The notes beneath the pieces are model-generated. The model was not told where the DNA came from, did not search any database, and saw only the letters and a program-made list of their open reading frames with translations. This document shows, one piece after another, positions 56,390-64,000 of a stretch of 64,000 bases of DNA. This DNA comes from Psychrobacter sp. APC 3426 (lineage in GTDB: Bacteria; Pseudomonadota; Gammaproteobacteria; Pseudomonadales; Moraxellaceae): assembly GCF_030408035.1 (NCBI RefSeq), contig NZ_JASDCF010000011.1, positions 1 through 64,000 of the forward strand. Direction: 5' to 3'. Positions within the stretch are counted from its first letter, which is position 1, and each line of letters begins with the position of its first letter. Made by a program: the position numbers and the translations under genes.

Positions 56390-57613
56390 ATGGCAAAAGC
56401 TAAGACCGACATGCTGTTGGACTTTGTCTACGATGGAGTGAATCGACGTGGACAAAAAGTAAAGGGTGAAACCACCAGTCGCAGTTTGGAGCTGGCAAAG
56501 GCAACGTTACGCAAGCAGGGTATTACTGTCAAAGGTATTAAGAAAAAGCCGAAGCCGCTCTATACCTTCAAAAAAGCCATCAAGCCCATTGATATCGCTA
56601 TTTTTGCTCGTCAGTTGGCCACCATGATGAAAGCAGGTGTGCCCTTGACTCAATCTTTTGAAATTGTCGCTGACTCGCTAGATAACCCGAGTATGAAAGA
56701 CTTGGTCTTGCAAATAAAGGCCGATATTGAAGCAGGTGGCACTTTCGCCTCAGCGCTGCGCAAACATCCACGCTACTTTGATGACCTGTTCTGCTCACTC
56801 GTTGAGTCAGGTGAGCAGTCGGGTGCGCTTGAGACTATGTTAGAGCGCGTTGCGACTTACAAAGAAAAGAGCGAGCTATTAAAAGCCAAAATCAAGAAAG
56901 CCATTAAATACCCTATCGCGGTTATTGTGGTCGCTATCATCGTGACGATGATTTTGCTGATTAAAGTTGTACCAGTATTCTCAGATCTTTTTGAGTCGTT
57001 TGGTGCAGAGCTACCAGCCTTTACACAGATGGTGGTTGGTATGTCTGAATGGATGCAATCATGGTGGTTCATTTTAATTGTGCTGATTGGTGGCGCGATT
57101 ATTGGCTTTTCAGAAGCCAAAAAACGCTCTAAAAAATTCCGTGACTTTTTAGACCGCGCTGTTTTAAAAGTGCCTGTATTCGGCAATATTGCTTATCAGG
57201 CAATTATCGCCCGCTTCGCTCGCACTTTGTCGACAACCTTTGCCGCTGGTGTACCGCTGATTGACGCACTAGATTCTACAGCTGGCGCGACCAATAACGT
57301 GGTGTTTTATAATGCCACCCAGCAAATTAAAAACGATGTATCCACTGGTCAACAGCTACAGTTTTCGATACGCTCTACCAACTTATTTCCAAGTATGGCG
57401 ATTCAAATGGTTGGTATTGGTGAAGAATCTGGTAGCTTAGAAGAGATGCTTGATAAAGTAGCGGTATATTATGAAAACGAAGTCGATAATGCTGTTGACG
57501 GTCTAACCAGTTTGATGGAGCCGATGATTATGGCGGTGCTCGGTGTGTTAGTGGGTGGCTTAGTCATTGCCATGTACTTACCAATCTTCCAGATGGGCTC
57601 AGTGGTAGGCTAA
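56390..57613 (+). CDS. pilC: Type IV pilus inner-membrane platform protein PilC
   Basis: PilC is the membrane platform linking PilB to the pilins. The protein has 407 residues with two GspF/T2SSF domains (FARQLATMMKAGVPLTQSFEIVADS and FARTLSTTFAAGVPLIDALDSTAG) and three membrane segments (near 180-202, 220-240, 378-402). It begins 250 bp after pilB and ends 25 bp before pilD. Confidence 0.96.
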   Translation: MAKAKTDMLLDFVYDGVNRRGQKVKGETTSRSLELAKATLRKQGITVKGIKKKPKPLYTFKKAIKPIDIAIFARQLATMMKAGVPLTQSFEIVADSLDNPSMKDLVLQIKADIEAGGTFASALRKHPRYFDDLFCSLVESGEQSGALETMLERVATYKEKSELLKAKIKKAIKYPIAVIVVAIIVTMILLIKVVPVFSDLFESFGAELPAFTQMVVGMSEWMQSWWFILIVLIGGAIIGFSEAKKRSKKFRDFLDRAVLKVPVFGNIAYQAIIARFARTLSTTFAAGVPLIDALDSTAGATNNVVFYNATQQIKNDVSTGQQLQFSIRSTNLFPSMAIQMVGIGEESGSLEEMLDKVAVYYENEVDNAVDGLTSLMEPMIMAVLGVLVGGLVIAMYLPIFQMGSVVG

Positions 57614-57638
57614 AGATTAACCAAAGGACTGCTACTTA

Positions 57639-58541
57639 ATGCAATTTATACAGTTATTACAAGACAATACGACCATCGCTTTGGTCGTTTTTGGTATTTT
57701 AGGTCTTTGTGTCGGCAGTTTTTTAAATGTGGTCATTCATCGTATTCCGTTGATGATGGTTTTTAGCTGGCGACGAGAATGCAGCCAGTTTATGTCTGAA
57801 CAAGCAGATATGCCACGCGAACATACAACACCACTAGCGAACATTGTTGCCAATGATGCGCCCATTACATTGAGCAAGCCTGCCTCACGTTGCCCCCACT
57901 GCGCTCACAAAATAAAATGGTATGAGAATATACCGTTAGTCAGTTGGTTAACCTTGCGCGGACGCTGCTCAAACTGCAAAGCAGCCATCGGCTTACGCTA
58001 TCCTTTGGTCGAGCTGGTTACTGCCCTACTATCGGTACTGGTGATTTATCAGTTCGGGGTCAGTGTCTCTGGCTTATCCGCCTTAATCTTAGTCTGGACA
58101 CTGATTGCGCTGACAGGGATTGATTTTGATACACAGCTACTCCCCGATCGCTTAACCTTTCCTTTAGCAGGTTTGGGATTAGCGGTGAACTCACAAGGTT
58201 GGTTTGTGTCCCCCACTCAGTCTATCTGGGGCTTGCTACTAGGGTTTTTATCGTTATGGATAGTCGTAAAAGTGTTTTATCTCATCACTAAAAAACATGG
58301 GATGGGACAAGGAGACTTTAAACTCCTAGCGGTATTAGGTGCTTGGCTTGGTCCCATGATGCTGCCCTTGATTATTTTACTGTCATCCTTACTCGGCTCA
58401 ATTGTGGGTATTATTTTGATGAAAAAACAGGGTGAGAGCAGACCGTTTGCGTTTGGACCTTATATTGCTATTGCAGGTATTATCGCCTTGTTGTACGGTA
58501 CAGATATCGTCAATTGGTATCTAGGCATGTATACTTACTAA
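57639..58541 (+). CDS. pilD: Prepilin peptidase/N-methyltransferase PilD
   Basis: PilD cleaves and N-methylates prepilins and pseudopilins. The protein has 300 residues. The N-terminal zinc site has CPHC and CSNC; the aspartyl protease pair is in LTGIDFDTQLLPD and GMGQGDFKLLAVLGAWLG; about seven membrane helices follow. GSFLNVVIHRIPLMM is the family opening. A hydrophilic insert of about 40 residues sits between the opening and the first Cys pair. It completes pilB-pilC-pilD. Confidence 0.95.
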   Translation: MQFIQLLQDNTTIALVVFGILGLCVGSFLNVVIHRIPLMMVFSWRRECSQFMSEQADMPREHTTPLANIVANDAPITLSKPASRCPHCAHKIKWYENIPLVSWLTLRGRCSNCKAAIGLRYPLVELVTALLSVLVIYQFGVSVSGLSALILVWTLIALTGIDFDTQLLPDRLTFPLAGLGLAVNSQGWFVSPTQSIWGLLLGFLSLWIVVKVFYLITKKHGMGQGDFKLLAVLGAWLGPMMLPLIILLSSLLGSIVGIILMKKQGESRPFAFGPYIAIAGIIALLYGTDIVNWYLGMYTY

Positions 58542-58851
58542 ATGGCCTATAATCAATCCACGATAAAATAAATACAGTGTTACTGGATAAATTTTGCGCA
58601 GCCTCTATCAGCGTAGACACAGCAAGCAAGTAAAATTTATACGAGTGACACGTTATAATGTTTGTACTCTTTTTTATTTAAGATTAACTATATAAGGTCT
58701 TTGGTAGCTGATTTTAAATTCGTTACAAGCCTATCTATCAGACCTTGGTTATTGAGTTATTAAAACCCACTTACCATGAAAGTCAGCCATCGACATACTT
58801 TCTCAGTTTATAACTGTCACTGTCATTCTATCGAGCAGATAAGTCATTATT
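58542..58851. other. pilD-coaE intergenic region
   Basis: 310 bp without a supported gene; nearly half is hairpin element copy D. The rest should hold the coaE promoter. Confidence 0.5.
58547..58693 (-). repeat. Hairpin MITE-like element, copy D
   Basis: TTACTGGATAAATTTT pairs with AAAATTTATACGAGTGA (two mismatches) around the core that, complemented, reads ACTTGCTTGCTGTGTC...ATAGAGGCTGCGC. The ends CTATAATCAATCC (58547) and, complemented, TATAGTTAATCTTAAA (right end) match the family ends. It lies in the pilD-coaE gap. Confidence 0.78.
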
Positions 58852-59538
58852 ATGTCAAAACACACAGCCTCAACTTACTCTCATGAGCCACAAATTCCAC
58901 AAAAAACAAGCAAGACGCTGGTAGTCGGATTAACGGGTGGTATCGGTAGTGGCAAATCTGCTGCTAGCGACTGGTTCGCTGAGCAAGGGATTGATATTAT
59001 TGATGCAGATGTGATTGCTCACGAAGTGGTTGCTAAAGGCAGCTCAACGTTGCGAAGAATCCAGAGAAAGTTTGGCGATTGGGTACTAAATTCTGATGGA
59101 ACGATGGATCGCTCAGCGGTCAGAACGCACGTATTTACTCACCCAGAAGCACTGATTGAATTAGAAGCCATCACGCATCCAGCGATACGTGATGCGGCAA
59201 AAGCGCAGTTGGCAGCCAGTACTTCGCCTTACGTGGTATTGTCAGCGCCTTTACTCATTGAGGCCGCTGAGGCAGGGCTTGCCAATTTGTGCCAACGCGT
59301 CCTGGTCATAGATGCAGCAGAAGACACGCAACTTGAGCGTGCCAGCCAGCGTGATGAGCAAAGCGTACAAAAAATTAAGGCAATCATGGTGAATCAGCTG
59401 AGCCGTGAAGAGCGCAACCGTCATGCTGATGATGTCATACTAAACGATAGCGACCTTGCTGCGCTCTATTTACAGCTAGAGCCTTTACACCAAGATTATC
59501 TTACGCTTGCCCAGCAGCTAAAGTACGCTGTCGATTAA
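58852..59538 (+). CDS. coaE: Dephospho-CoA kinase
   Basis: CoaE phosphorylates dephospho-CoA, the last step of coenzyme A synthesis. The protein has 228 residues. After a leader of about 22 residues comes the P-loop LVVGLTGGIGSGKSAAS, then IIDADVIAHEVV, FTHPEALIELEAITHPAI and VLSAPLLIEA-GLANLCQRVLVIDA. Its 3' end overlaps the convergent rlmB gene by 38 bp. The gene normally follows pilD in this group of bacteria. Confidence 0.95.
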   Translation: MSKHTASTYSHEPQIPQKTSKTLVVGLTGGIGSGKSAASDWFAEQGIDIIDADVIAHEVVAKGSSTLRRIQRKFGDWVLNSDGTMDRSAVRTHVFTHPEALIELEAITHPAIRDAAKAQLAASTSPYVVLSAPLLIEAAEAGLANLCQRVLVIDAAEDTQLERASQRDEQSVQKIKAIMVNQLSREERNRHADDVILNDSDLAALYLQLEPLHQDYLTLAQQLKYAVD

Positions 59539-60271
59539 CTTCATAGAGCGCCATACCAGTGGCAACACTCACATTCAAGCTCTGTAGGTTGCCATGCTCG
59601 TTTCCTGACATTGGAATATACACCAGCTCATCGCAGCTCTCCATTGTCAGACGACGCATTCCTTCTCCTTCTGACCCCATAATAATGGCGGTCTTACCCG
59701 TCAAATCAGCGTCATGTATCGGCTTAGCCTCATCACTCAAGGCAGTACCAAATACAAACACCCCTGCATTTTTAATTTGCGTCAGCGTACGCGCCAGATT
59801 GGTCACACTAATGATAGGCATCATCTCAGCAGCACCAACAGATACCTTTGCTACGGTTGGCGTCAAGCTAGCGGCATGATGTTTTGGACAAACGACTGCA
59901 TCCACGCCCATTGCGACTGCCGTACGCAAGCATGCACCAAAGTTATGCGCGTCAGTGATTTGGTCTAAAACCAATAGTAAACACTGATCACGTCCGATAA
60001 TGGTATCTAACAGACTCTCATCAGCGAAAGCAAGCGGACGAGCGTTAAGCACCACACCTTGGTGTTGCGGACTGCCGCACAGTTGCGCCAGCTTATCTTT
60101 TTGTGTGGGTTGGATGCTGATGCCATTGGCTTCGGCCTCTGCCATAATGGCTTGTACGTGGCTATCAGTCTCACGCCCTTGCTGCACAAATAAGCTAAGC
60201 CCATCGAGAGGACGGTGTTCGAGTAAAGCATCAATCGCATGAATGCCATAGAAATAAATTGGTTTTGCCAT
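59501..60271 (-). CDS. rlmB: 23S rRNA (guanosine-2'-O)-methyltransferase RlmB (SpoU/TrmH family)
   Basis: RlmB methylates G2251 of 23S rRNA. The protein has 256 residues: an N-terminal substrate-binding domain (YFYGIHAIDALLEHRPLDGLSLFV) and the SPOUT knot with motif 1 LDQITDAHNFGACLRTAVAMG, motif 2 AIIMGSEGEGM and motif 3 IPMSGNEHGNLQSLNVSVATGMALYEVNRQR. Its 3' end lies inside the coaE 3' end (38-bp convergent overlap). Confidence 0.93.
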   Translation of the reverse strand: MAKPIYFYGIHAIDALLEHRPLDGLSLFVQQGRETDSHVQAIMAEAEANGISIQPTQKDKLAQLCGSPQHQGVVLNARPLAFADESLLDTIIGRDQCLLLVLDQITDAHNFGACLRTAVAMGVDAVVCPKHHAASLTPTVAKVSVGAAEMMPIISVTNLARTLTQIKNAGVFVFGTALSDEAKPIHDADLTGKTAIIMGSEGEGMRRLTMESCDELVYIPMSGNEHGNLQSLNVSVATGMALYEVNRQRTLAAGQA

Positions 60272-60687
60272 AGTAGGCCTACTAATTATAAAAGTGGCTA
60301 TCGCGCGGGGCGATAGATAGAGTAAAAAACAGATAAAGTAAAATAGGATATAGCTATCATTGTAGCTATTTATGGTCGACTAGGGCGTGTCCTCATTTTA
60401 AAAATGGTGATAAAAATGAGATAAATTGCAGTCAAACAAGGAAAATAGCGCAGGTAATATCGAGATATTAGTCAGCTATTTGACGCTGTTTGGCAAGATT
60501 TAGCTATTTTTTAACCCATTTAGATTATTATCGATTGAATTGAGGACACGCCCTAGACTGCAGCAAAAATTAAAAAAAGAAACAAACAATACCCATTTGA
60601 TACTGTTTATTTCTTTTGAGTGATAGGTATTTATAGGGTTAAGCCATTCAATGATGGCTTAACATTTATTATCCTGCTAATTTTTAA
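60272..60687. other. rlmB-ppnP intergenic region with MITE
   Basis: 416 bp without a gene. It is taken up mainly by the MITE at 60380-60556; the remaining parts hold the rlmB promoter and the ppnP 3' end, where no terminator is obvious. Confidence 0.5.
60380..60556. repeat. MITE with 16-bp perfect terminal inverted repeats, 177 bp
   Basis: CTAGGGCGTGTCCTCA (60380-60395) is the exact complement of TGAGGACACGCCCTAG (60541-60556). CTAG at both outer ends fits the YTAR target preference of some IS5-family elements, so the true inverted repeats may be GGCGTGTCCTCA with a CTAG duplication. The interior is AT-rich and non-coding. The transposase that moves it is not in the window as a complete copy. 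Confidence 0.85.
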
Positions 60688-61023
60688 CTAACCTTCTAAG
60701 TGACAAACGTACTGGACAATCTCTTCTGTCCGCAGATTAAAACCACTATTGCCTTCAACGACAAATGACTGTCCAGCCCGATAATAGCTGAACTCCTCAT
60801 CACCATTTATTTTCACTTCACACTCACCGCTGGTGATTTCGATACGCTCGGAGGTATTGGTGCTGAAGTGGTAATGCTCAACCAAATTATCACAAGGTAA
60901 AATAATACCTAAGGTCTTATGGCGACCATCCTCAAACATAATGGTATGGCTTGAGCAGCGACCATCATAAGAGACTGTCGCTTGGGCATTGACTGTTACA
61001 TTAGTAAATTGCGCCGCTGTCAT
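60688..61023 (-). CDS. ppnP: Pyrimidine/purine nucleoside phosphorylase PpnP
   Basis: PpnP (YaiE, DUF1255) is a small cupin that phosphorolyses several nucleosides. The protein has 111 residues. The pattern GRCSSHTIMFEDGRHKTLGIILPC, ERIEITSGECEVKING, YRAGQSFVVEGNSGFNLRTEEIVQYVCHLEG matches the family; cupin metal His are not required in this group. It is somewhat longer at the N-terminus than E. coli PpnP. It stands alone after the MITE. Confidence 0.88.
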   Translation of the reverse strand: MTAAQFTNVTVNAQATVSYDGRCSSHTIMFEDGRHKTLGIILPCDNLVEHYHFSTNTSERIEITSGECEVKINGDEEFSYYRAGQSFVVEGNSGFNLRTEEIVQYVCHLEG

Positions 61024-61754
61024 AGTGGCTTCCTTATCAAATAATTATTGCAAAACTAAAAAATAAGTAACTTATGGAATCCTAGCGAGAGTATGCCTTT
61101 TAGATAAGCGCTTTACTCTATTTGCTATGGTTCTATACAACTGTATTGTTATCATAGATGCCTGCATGCGAATGGCAAGTGCAAAAATGGTGGCTGCAGA
61201 TTCTACAAGAACGTTCTGACATAATGACGAAGTTGGTTTTAGGCCACACTTTGCATGCGACCCAGTAGCAAGAGTTTATCATTATGTGAGATTATGCTAC
61301 CACATTATATCTATAAAGTTTGTTACAGCGGCTAGGAAAGTTTTGCTTGTAGATACGCACGGATACTCCCTGACTACCAGCTTTTCTAAGTGGCTGGATT
61401 ATCATTATGATAGACGCTTATTGAGCATTCTATAAGTAATACGTATGACTTTAAAAATAGCACCTTGACCATTTAACGTGATTTTATCATCCGTATCAAT
61501 GGTATAGAGAGTGTGTCTGACAGTCCATTTTTTATCCAATAAAGATAATAGGTTCATAACCGTTTACGTTATCAGTCAGCTTTAGGATTTGTATTTAATA
61601 GCATTTACCACCATACTATTTATCACTACTATGTGGCTTATTTCCGCTATTAACTTTCCACTGTTAACAAAGTAATCTTATTTCTTTATTTACCCTATTT
61701 TGGACATGGCTTTAGATGAATTTATCTAACCGTTATGGTCTATCATGAGAGGCG
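61024..61754. other. ppnP-recN intergenic region
   Basis: About 730 bp, with no recognised gene apart from a doubtful 50-codon open frame (61405-61557). Promoters of ppnP and recN must lie here. No LexA-type box could be identified with confidence. Confidence 0.4.
61405..61557 (-). CDS. Possible small protein or gene remnant, 50 residues
   Basis: An open frame from ATG 61557 reads MNLLSLLDKKWTVRHTLYTI, then a polar stretch with DTDDKITLN, GQGAIFKVI and a basic end YRMLNKRLS. Composition looks protein-like, but no good ribosome binding site is seen and a stop lies three codons upstream. It might be the rest of a decayed gene. No family is recognised. Confidence 0.25.
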   Translation of the reverse strand: MNLLSLLDKKWTVRHTLYTIDTDDKITLNGQGAIFKVIRITYRMLNKRLS

Positions 61755-61757
61755 TTG

Positions 61758-63437
61758 ATGCTTGTATCATTAACTTTACATCAGTTTGCATTAATCGCTC
61801 AGCATGAGCTGAGTATGGCTGAAGGCTTCAATGTCATCACTGGTGAAACGGGTGCTGGCAAGTCGTTATTACTCGATGCGCTGTCCTTATGTGCAGGCGA
61901 GCGCGCAGACAGTGCAATGGTCAGACATGGCGCGGCGCATGCGGATATCTATGCGCAGTTTGATGTGGAAAATAATCAGGTCGTTGCGGAATGGTTTGCC
62001 AAACATGAGCGTCCATTAGAAGAGCCTGACGTTCTCATTCGTCGTCAGCTCAGTAATACAGGTCGCTCAAAAGCGTGGTTAAATGGCACGCCTGTCAGCT
62101 TGGCTGAGCTCAAAAGTCTCGGCTCATTACTGGTTAATATCCATAGTCAACACGCTCAGCAAGCATTGCTGAAGCCGCAGTTTGTGGTGCAATGGCTAGA
62201 TGAGATGGCACAAATCACGCCACTTGCTGCGCAAACGGCCAGCAGTTATCAAGCGTATCAGCAACTCAAACGCCGTGCTGATGATATCGCGAGCCGAGAA
62301 GCTCAGCGCCAAGACCGTATCCAGTTGTTGCAAAGTCAATTGGCAGACGTAGCGCCGTTATTAGCGGTAGACTATGCGGAAGTCGAAGCAGAACACGAAG
62401 AGCTGTCTAATATCGAAGCACTCATGCAAGAGGCCAGTCATGGCTTGCACCTGCTCGATAATGATACCGATGAGCCAGACGTCATGACCTTGCTCGGGCA
62501 AGCGATTAAGCTCTGTGATAACCAAATGAGTGTCAGCCAAACCTTTGAGCAGGCTTCCGAACAGCTACATTTGGCCCAGCAACAAATCACAGAGGTCATA
62601 GGCTTACTATCGGATTATGCTGAGCAACAGCTGCCTGACCCTGAGCGTTTGCAAACCCTAGATAACTTAATCAGTCTTGGTCACCGTCTGTCTCGCAAGC
62701 ATAGCCTGCCTGCGACTGACTTAATCGATGAAGCAAAAGGGTGGGAGTCGCAACTAGAGCAGTTAGAAAATGAGCCGAGCAGCGATGCGATGGCGGCGCA
62801 AATCGAGCAAGCGTGGCAAACGTATCTCGACCTAGCCACTCAGTTAAACAAAGAGCGCTCAAAAGCGGCACCGATTGTCAGCAAACAATTAATTAAACAA
62901 TTACAACCCCTTGCCCTCCCCAATGCGCGCTGCGAGTTTGTTTTTACCAAAAAAGCCGATGTCAGCCAATATGGTGCGCAAGGTAGCTATGACATTGATT
63001 TACTATTTAGTGCCAACGTCGGTATGCCGATGCAGCCGCTACATAAAATTGCCTCAGGTGGTGAGCTGTCGCGTATGGCACTGGTGATGCAGGTATTACA
63101 AGCGACCAATGACGATAATAATGCCGCCAAGCCAATGCTGGTATTTGATGAGGTAGATGTCGGTATCAGTGGTGGCACCGCGCAAGTGGTCGGCGAGCTA
63201 TTACGCGAGCTTGGACAGACGCAGCAACTATTAGCCATTACCCACCAAGCGCAGGTAGCTGCGCAAGCACATCAGCATATCTTGGTGCAAAAACATCATC
63301 AAGAGCAGACTGAAAGTGAGCTGTTGATATTGACCGACGATGCGCAGGTAGATGAGCTGGCACGCATGTCTGGTGGTGTGACCATCACTGACGTTACCCG
63401 TGACCATGCCCGCAGTTTATTAACCGATGTTAAATAA
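61758..63437 (+). CDS. recN: DNA repair protein RecN
   Basis: RecN is an SMC-like ATPase used in double-strand break repair. From the ATG at 61758 (GAGAGG site; a TTG at 61755 adds one residue) it has 559 residues. The N-terminal Walker A is ITGETGAGKSLLLDALSLCAGERAD; coiled coils run from about 150 to 370 (SREAQRQDRIQLLQSQLADV; QLEQLENEPSSDAMAAQIEQ); the C-terminal half has IASGGELSRMALVMQVL and LVFDEVDVGISGGTAQVVGELL. It is complete and directed toward the yqgE-like gene. Confidence 0.95.
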   Translation: MLVSLTLHQFALIAQHELSMAEGFNVITGETGAGKSLLLDALSLCAGERADSAMVRHGAAHADIYAQFDVENNQVVAEWFAKHERPLEEPDVLIRRQLSNTGRSKAWLNGTPVSLAELKSLGSLLVNIHSQHAQQALLKPQFVVQWLDEMAQITPLAAQTASSYQAYQQLKRRADDIASREAQRQDRIQLLQSQLADVAPLLAVDYAEVEAEHEELSNIEALMQEASHGLHLLDNDTDEPDVMTLLGQAIKLCDNQMSVSQTFEQASEQLHLAQQQITEVIGLLSDYAEQQLPDPERLQTLDNLISLGHRLSRKHSLPATDLIDEAKGWESQLEQLENEPSSDAMAAQIEQAWQTYLDLATQLNKERSKAAPIVSKQLIKQLQPLALPNARCEFVFTKKADVSQYGAQGSYDIDLLFSANVGMPMQPLHKIASGGELSRMALVMQVLQATNDDNNAAKPMLVFDEVDVGISGGTAQVVGELLRELGQTQQLLAITHQAQVAAQAHQHILVQKHHQEQTESELLILTDDAQVDELARMSGGVTITDVTRDHARSLLTDVK

Positions 63438-63569
63438 AGAGTTAAGGTCGACCACTATCATCGAATAACTGCTAAATATTTGCTTTGGTTGATTTTTTGC
63501 TTATTAGCGCCATATAGTGGTGTGTCATCTCTGTTATTTTACCTTTAATATTAGGTTGCATTTGTGTCT

Positions 63570-64000
63570 ATGTCTAAAGCCAATTTGACTCATCATTTCT
63601 TAATTGCGGCACCCGAGCTGTCAGACCCAAGGTTTGAGCAGGCGCTGATTTATATCTGTCGTCATGACAAGCACGGTGCACTCGGTCTGATGGTCAATCG
63701 CCCATTAGAGCAGTCGCGGGTGGGCAAACTGCTAGAAGATCTGAGTATTGAAGTGACTGACCCACAAGTGATGGAAGATGTGGCATTAGAAGGCGGTCCG
63801 ATGTATCCGCAAGTGGGCTTTGTATTACATACTGGTCAACCAGAATGGGCGTCTTCTTTTGCGATATCAGAAAATGTCTGTATCACCACTAGCCAAGACA
63901 TCCTTAAACGTATCGCCGCAGGTCAAGGGGTTGGTCACTATCAGTTGTGCTTAGGTCATGCCAGTTGGGGCAAAAAACAGCTCGACCAAGAGCTTAATAA
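63570..64000 (+). CDS. YqgE/AlgH family protein (partial, runs off window)
   Basis: The visible 143 residues begin [46 protein letters not shown] and continue [36 protein letters not shown] and [19 protein letters not shown], all typical of YqgE/AlgH (DUF179). An in-frame GTG at 63564 is an alternative start. In many gammaproteobacteria this gene precedes ruvX/yqgF. Function is not firmly known. Confidence 0.93.
   Translation, partial: MSKANLTHHFLIAAPELSDPRFEQALIYICRHDKHGALGLMVNRPLEQSRVGKLLEDLSIEVTDPQVMEDVALEGGPMYPQVGFVLHTGQPEWASSFAISENVCITTSQDILKRIAAGQGVGHYQLCLGHASWGKKQLDQELN

Overview
The window looks like chromosomal DNA of a gammaproteobacterium of the family Moraxellaceae, most likely Psychrobacter. 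This is inferred from protein style, from the conserved neighbourhoods hemD-hemC-algR-algZ/argH, pilB-pilC-pilD-coaE and tpiA-secG-tRNA-Leu-tRNA-fMet-rimP-nusA-infB-rbfA-truB, and from a close match to the family of the ribosome hibernation factor Balon, first described in Psychrobacter urativorans. No database search was possible.

Layout. 1-150: the 3' end of an IS5-type transposase gene. 243-5116: a small HExxH protein, rarA, a stand-alone TnpB (IS200/IS605) element, and a ribB with a degenerate RibA half. 5238-6501: a complete IS3-family insertion sequence with matching ends, a 3-bp target duplication and a clear -1 frameshift site. 6680-14579: thioesterase, hemX-hemD-hemC, algR-algZ, and divergent argH. 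14806-20585: yggX, then the phosphate block pstS-pstC-pstA-pstB-phoU (minus strand) behind a PhoB box. 20969-23312: TPP riboswitch and thiC. 23492-32885: a lipoprotein that looks like an inactivated 5'-nucleotidase, class I aldolase, EamA transporter, ABC exporter, alpha/beta hydrolase, AlkB-like dioxygenase, quinone oxidoreductase and an EEP-family nuclease/phosphatase. 33156-34268: the Balon-family gene. 34963-39798: oligopeptidase A with a YheV-like zinc ribbon, a membrane-anchored coiled-coil protein, a frameshifted macro-domain gene and a haloalkane dehalogenase. 39907-53992 (all minus): pnp, rpsO, two tiny acidic proteins, a DJ-1/PfpI protein, the truB-rbfA-infB-nusA-rimP translation/transcription cluster, initiator and leucine tRNAs, secG and tpiA. 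54424-59538: type IV pilus genes pilB, pilC, pilD with coaE. 59501-64000: rlmB, a MITE, ppnP, recN and the start of a YqgE/AlgH gene.

How it works together. Most genes are housekeeping: haem and thiamine synthesis, phosphate uptake, translation and RNA processing, pili, DNA repair. Non-coding layers stand out: (i) a family of about 140-bp hairpin-forming elements with CTATAGTYAATC-like ends, four copies, plus two 93-bp relatives sharing one end; (ii) a separate MITE with 16-bp perfect inverted ends and a lone related end before the TPP riboswitch; (iii) many clear intrinsic terminators, including one inside the infB-rbfA cluster and one between tRNA-fMet and rimP; (iv) a stem-loop in the pnp leader.

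The strongest candidates for an unusual system are the Balon-type hibernation factor, the solo TnpB with a recognisable right-end hairpin, the hairpin MITE family, and several proteins with a familiar fold but missing catalytic residues (RibA half of RibB, AlgZ ATPase domain, 5'-nucleotidase-like lipoprotein).
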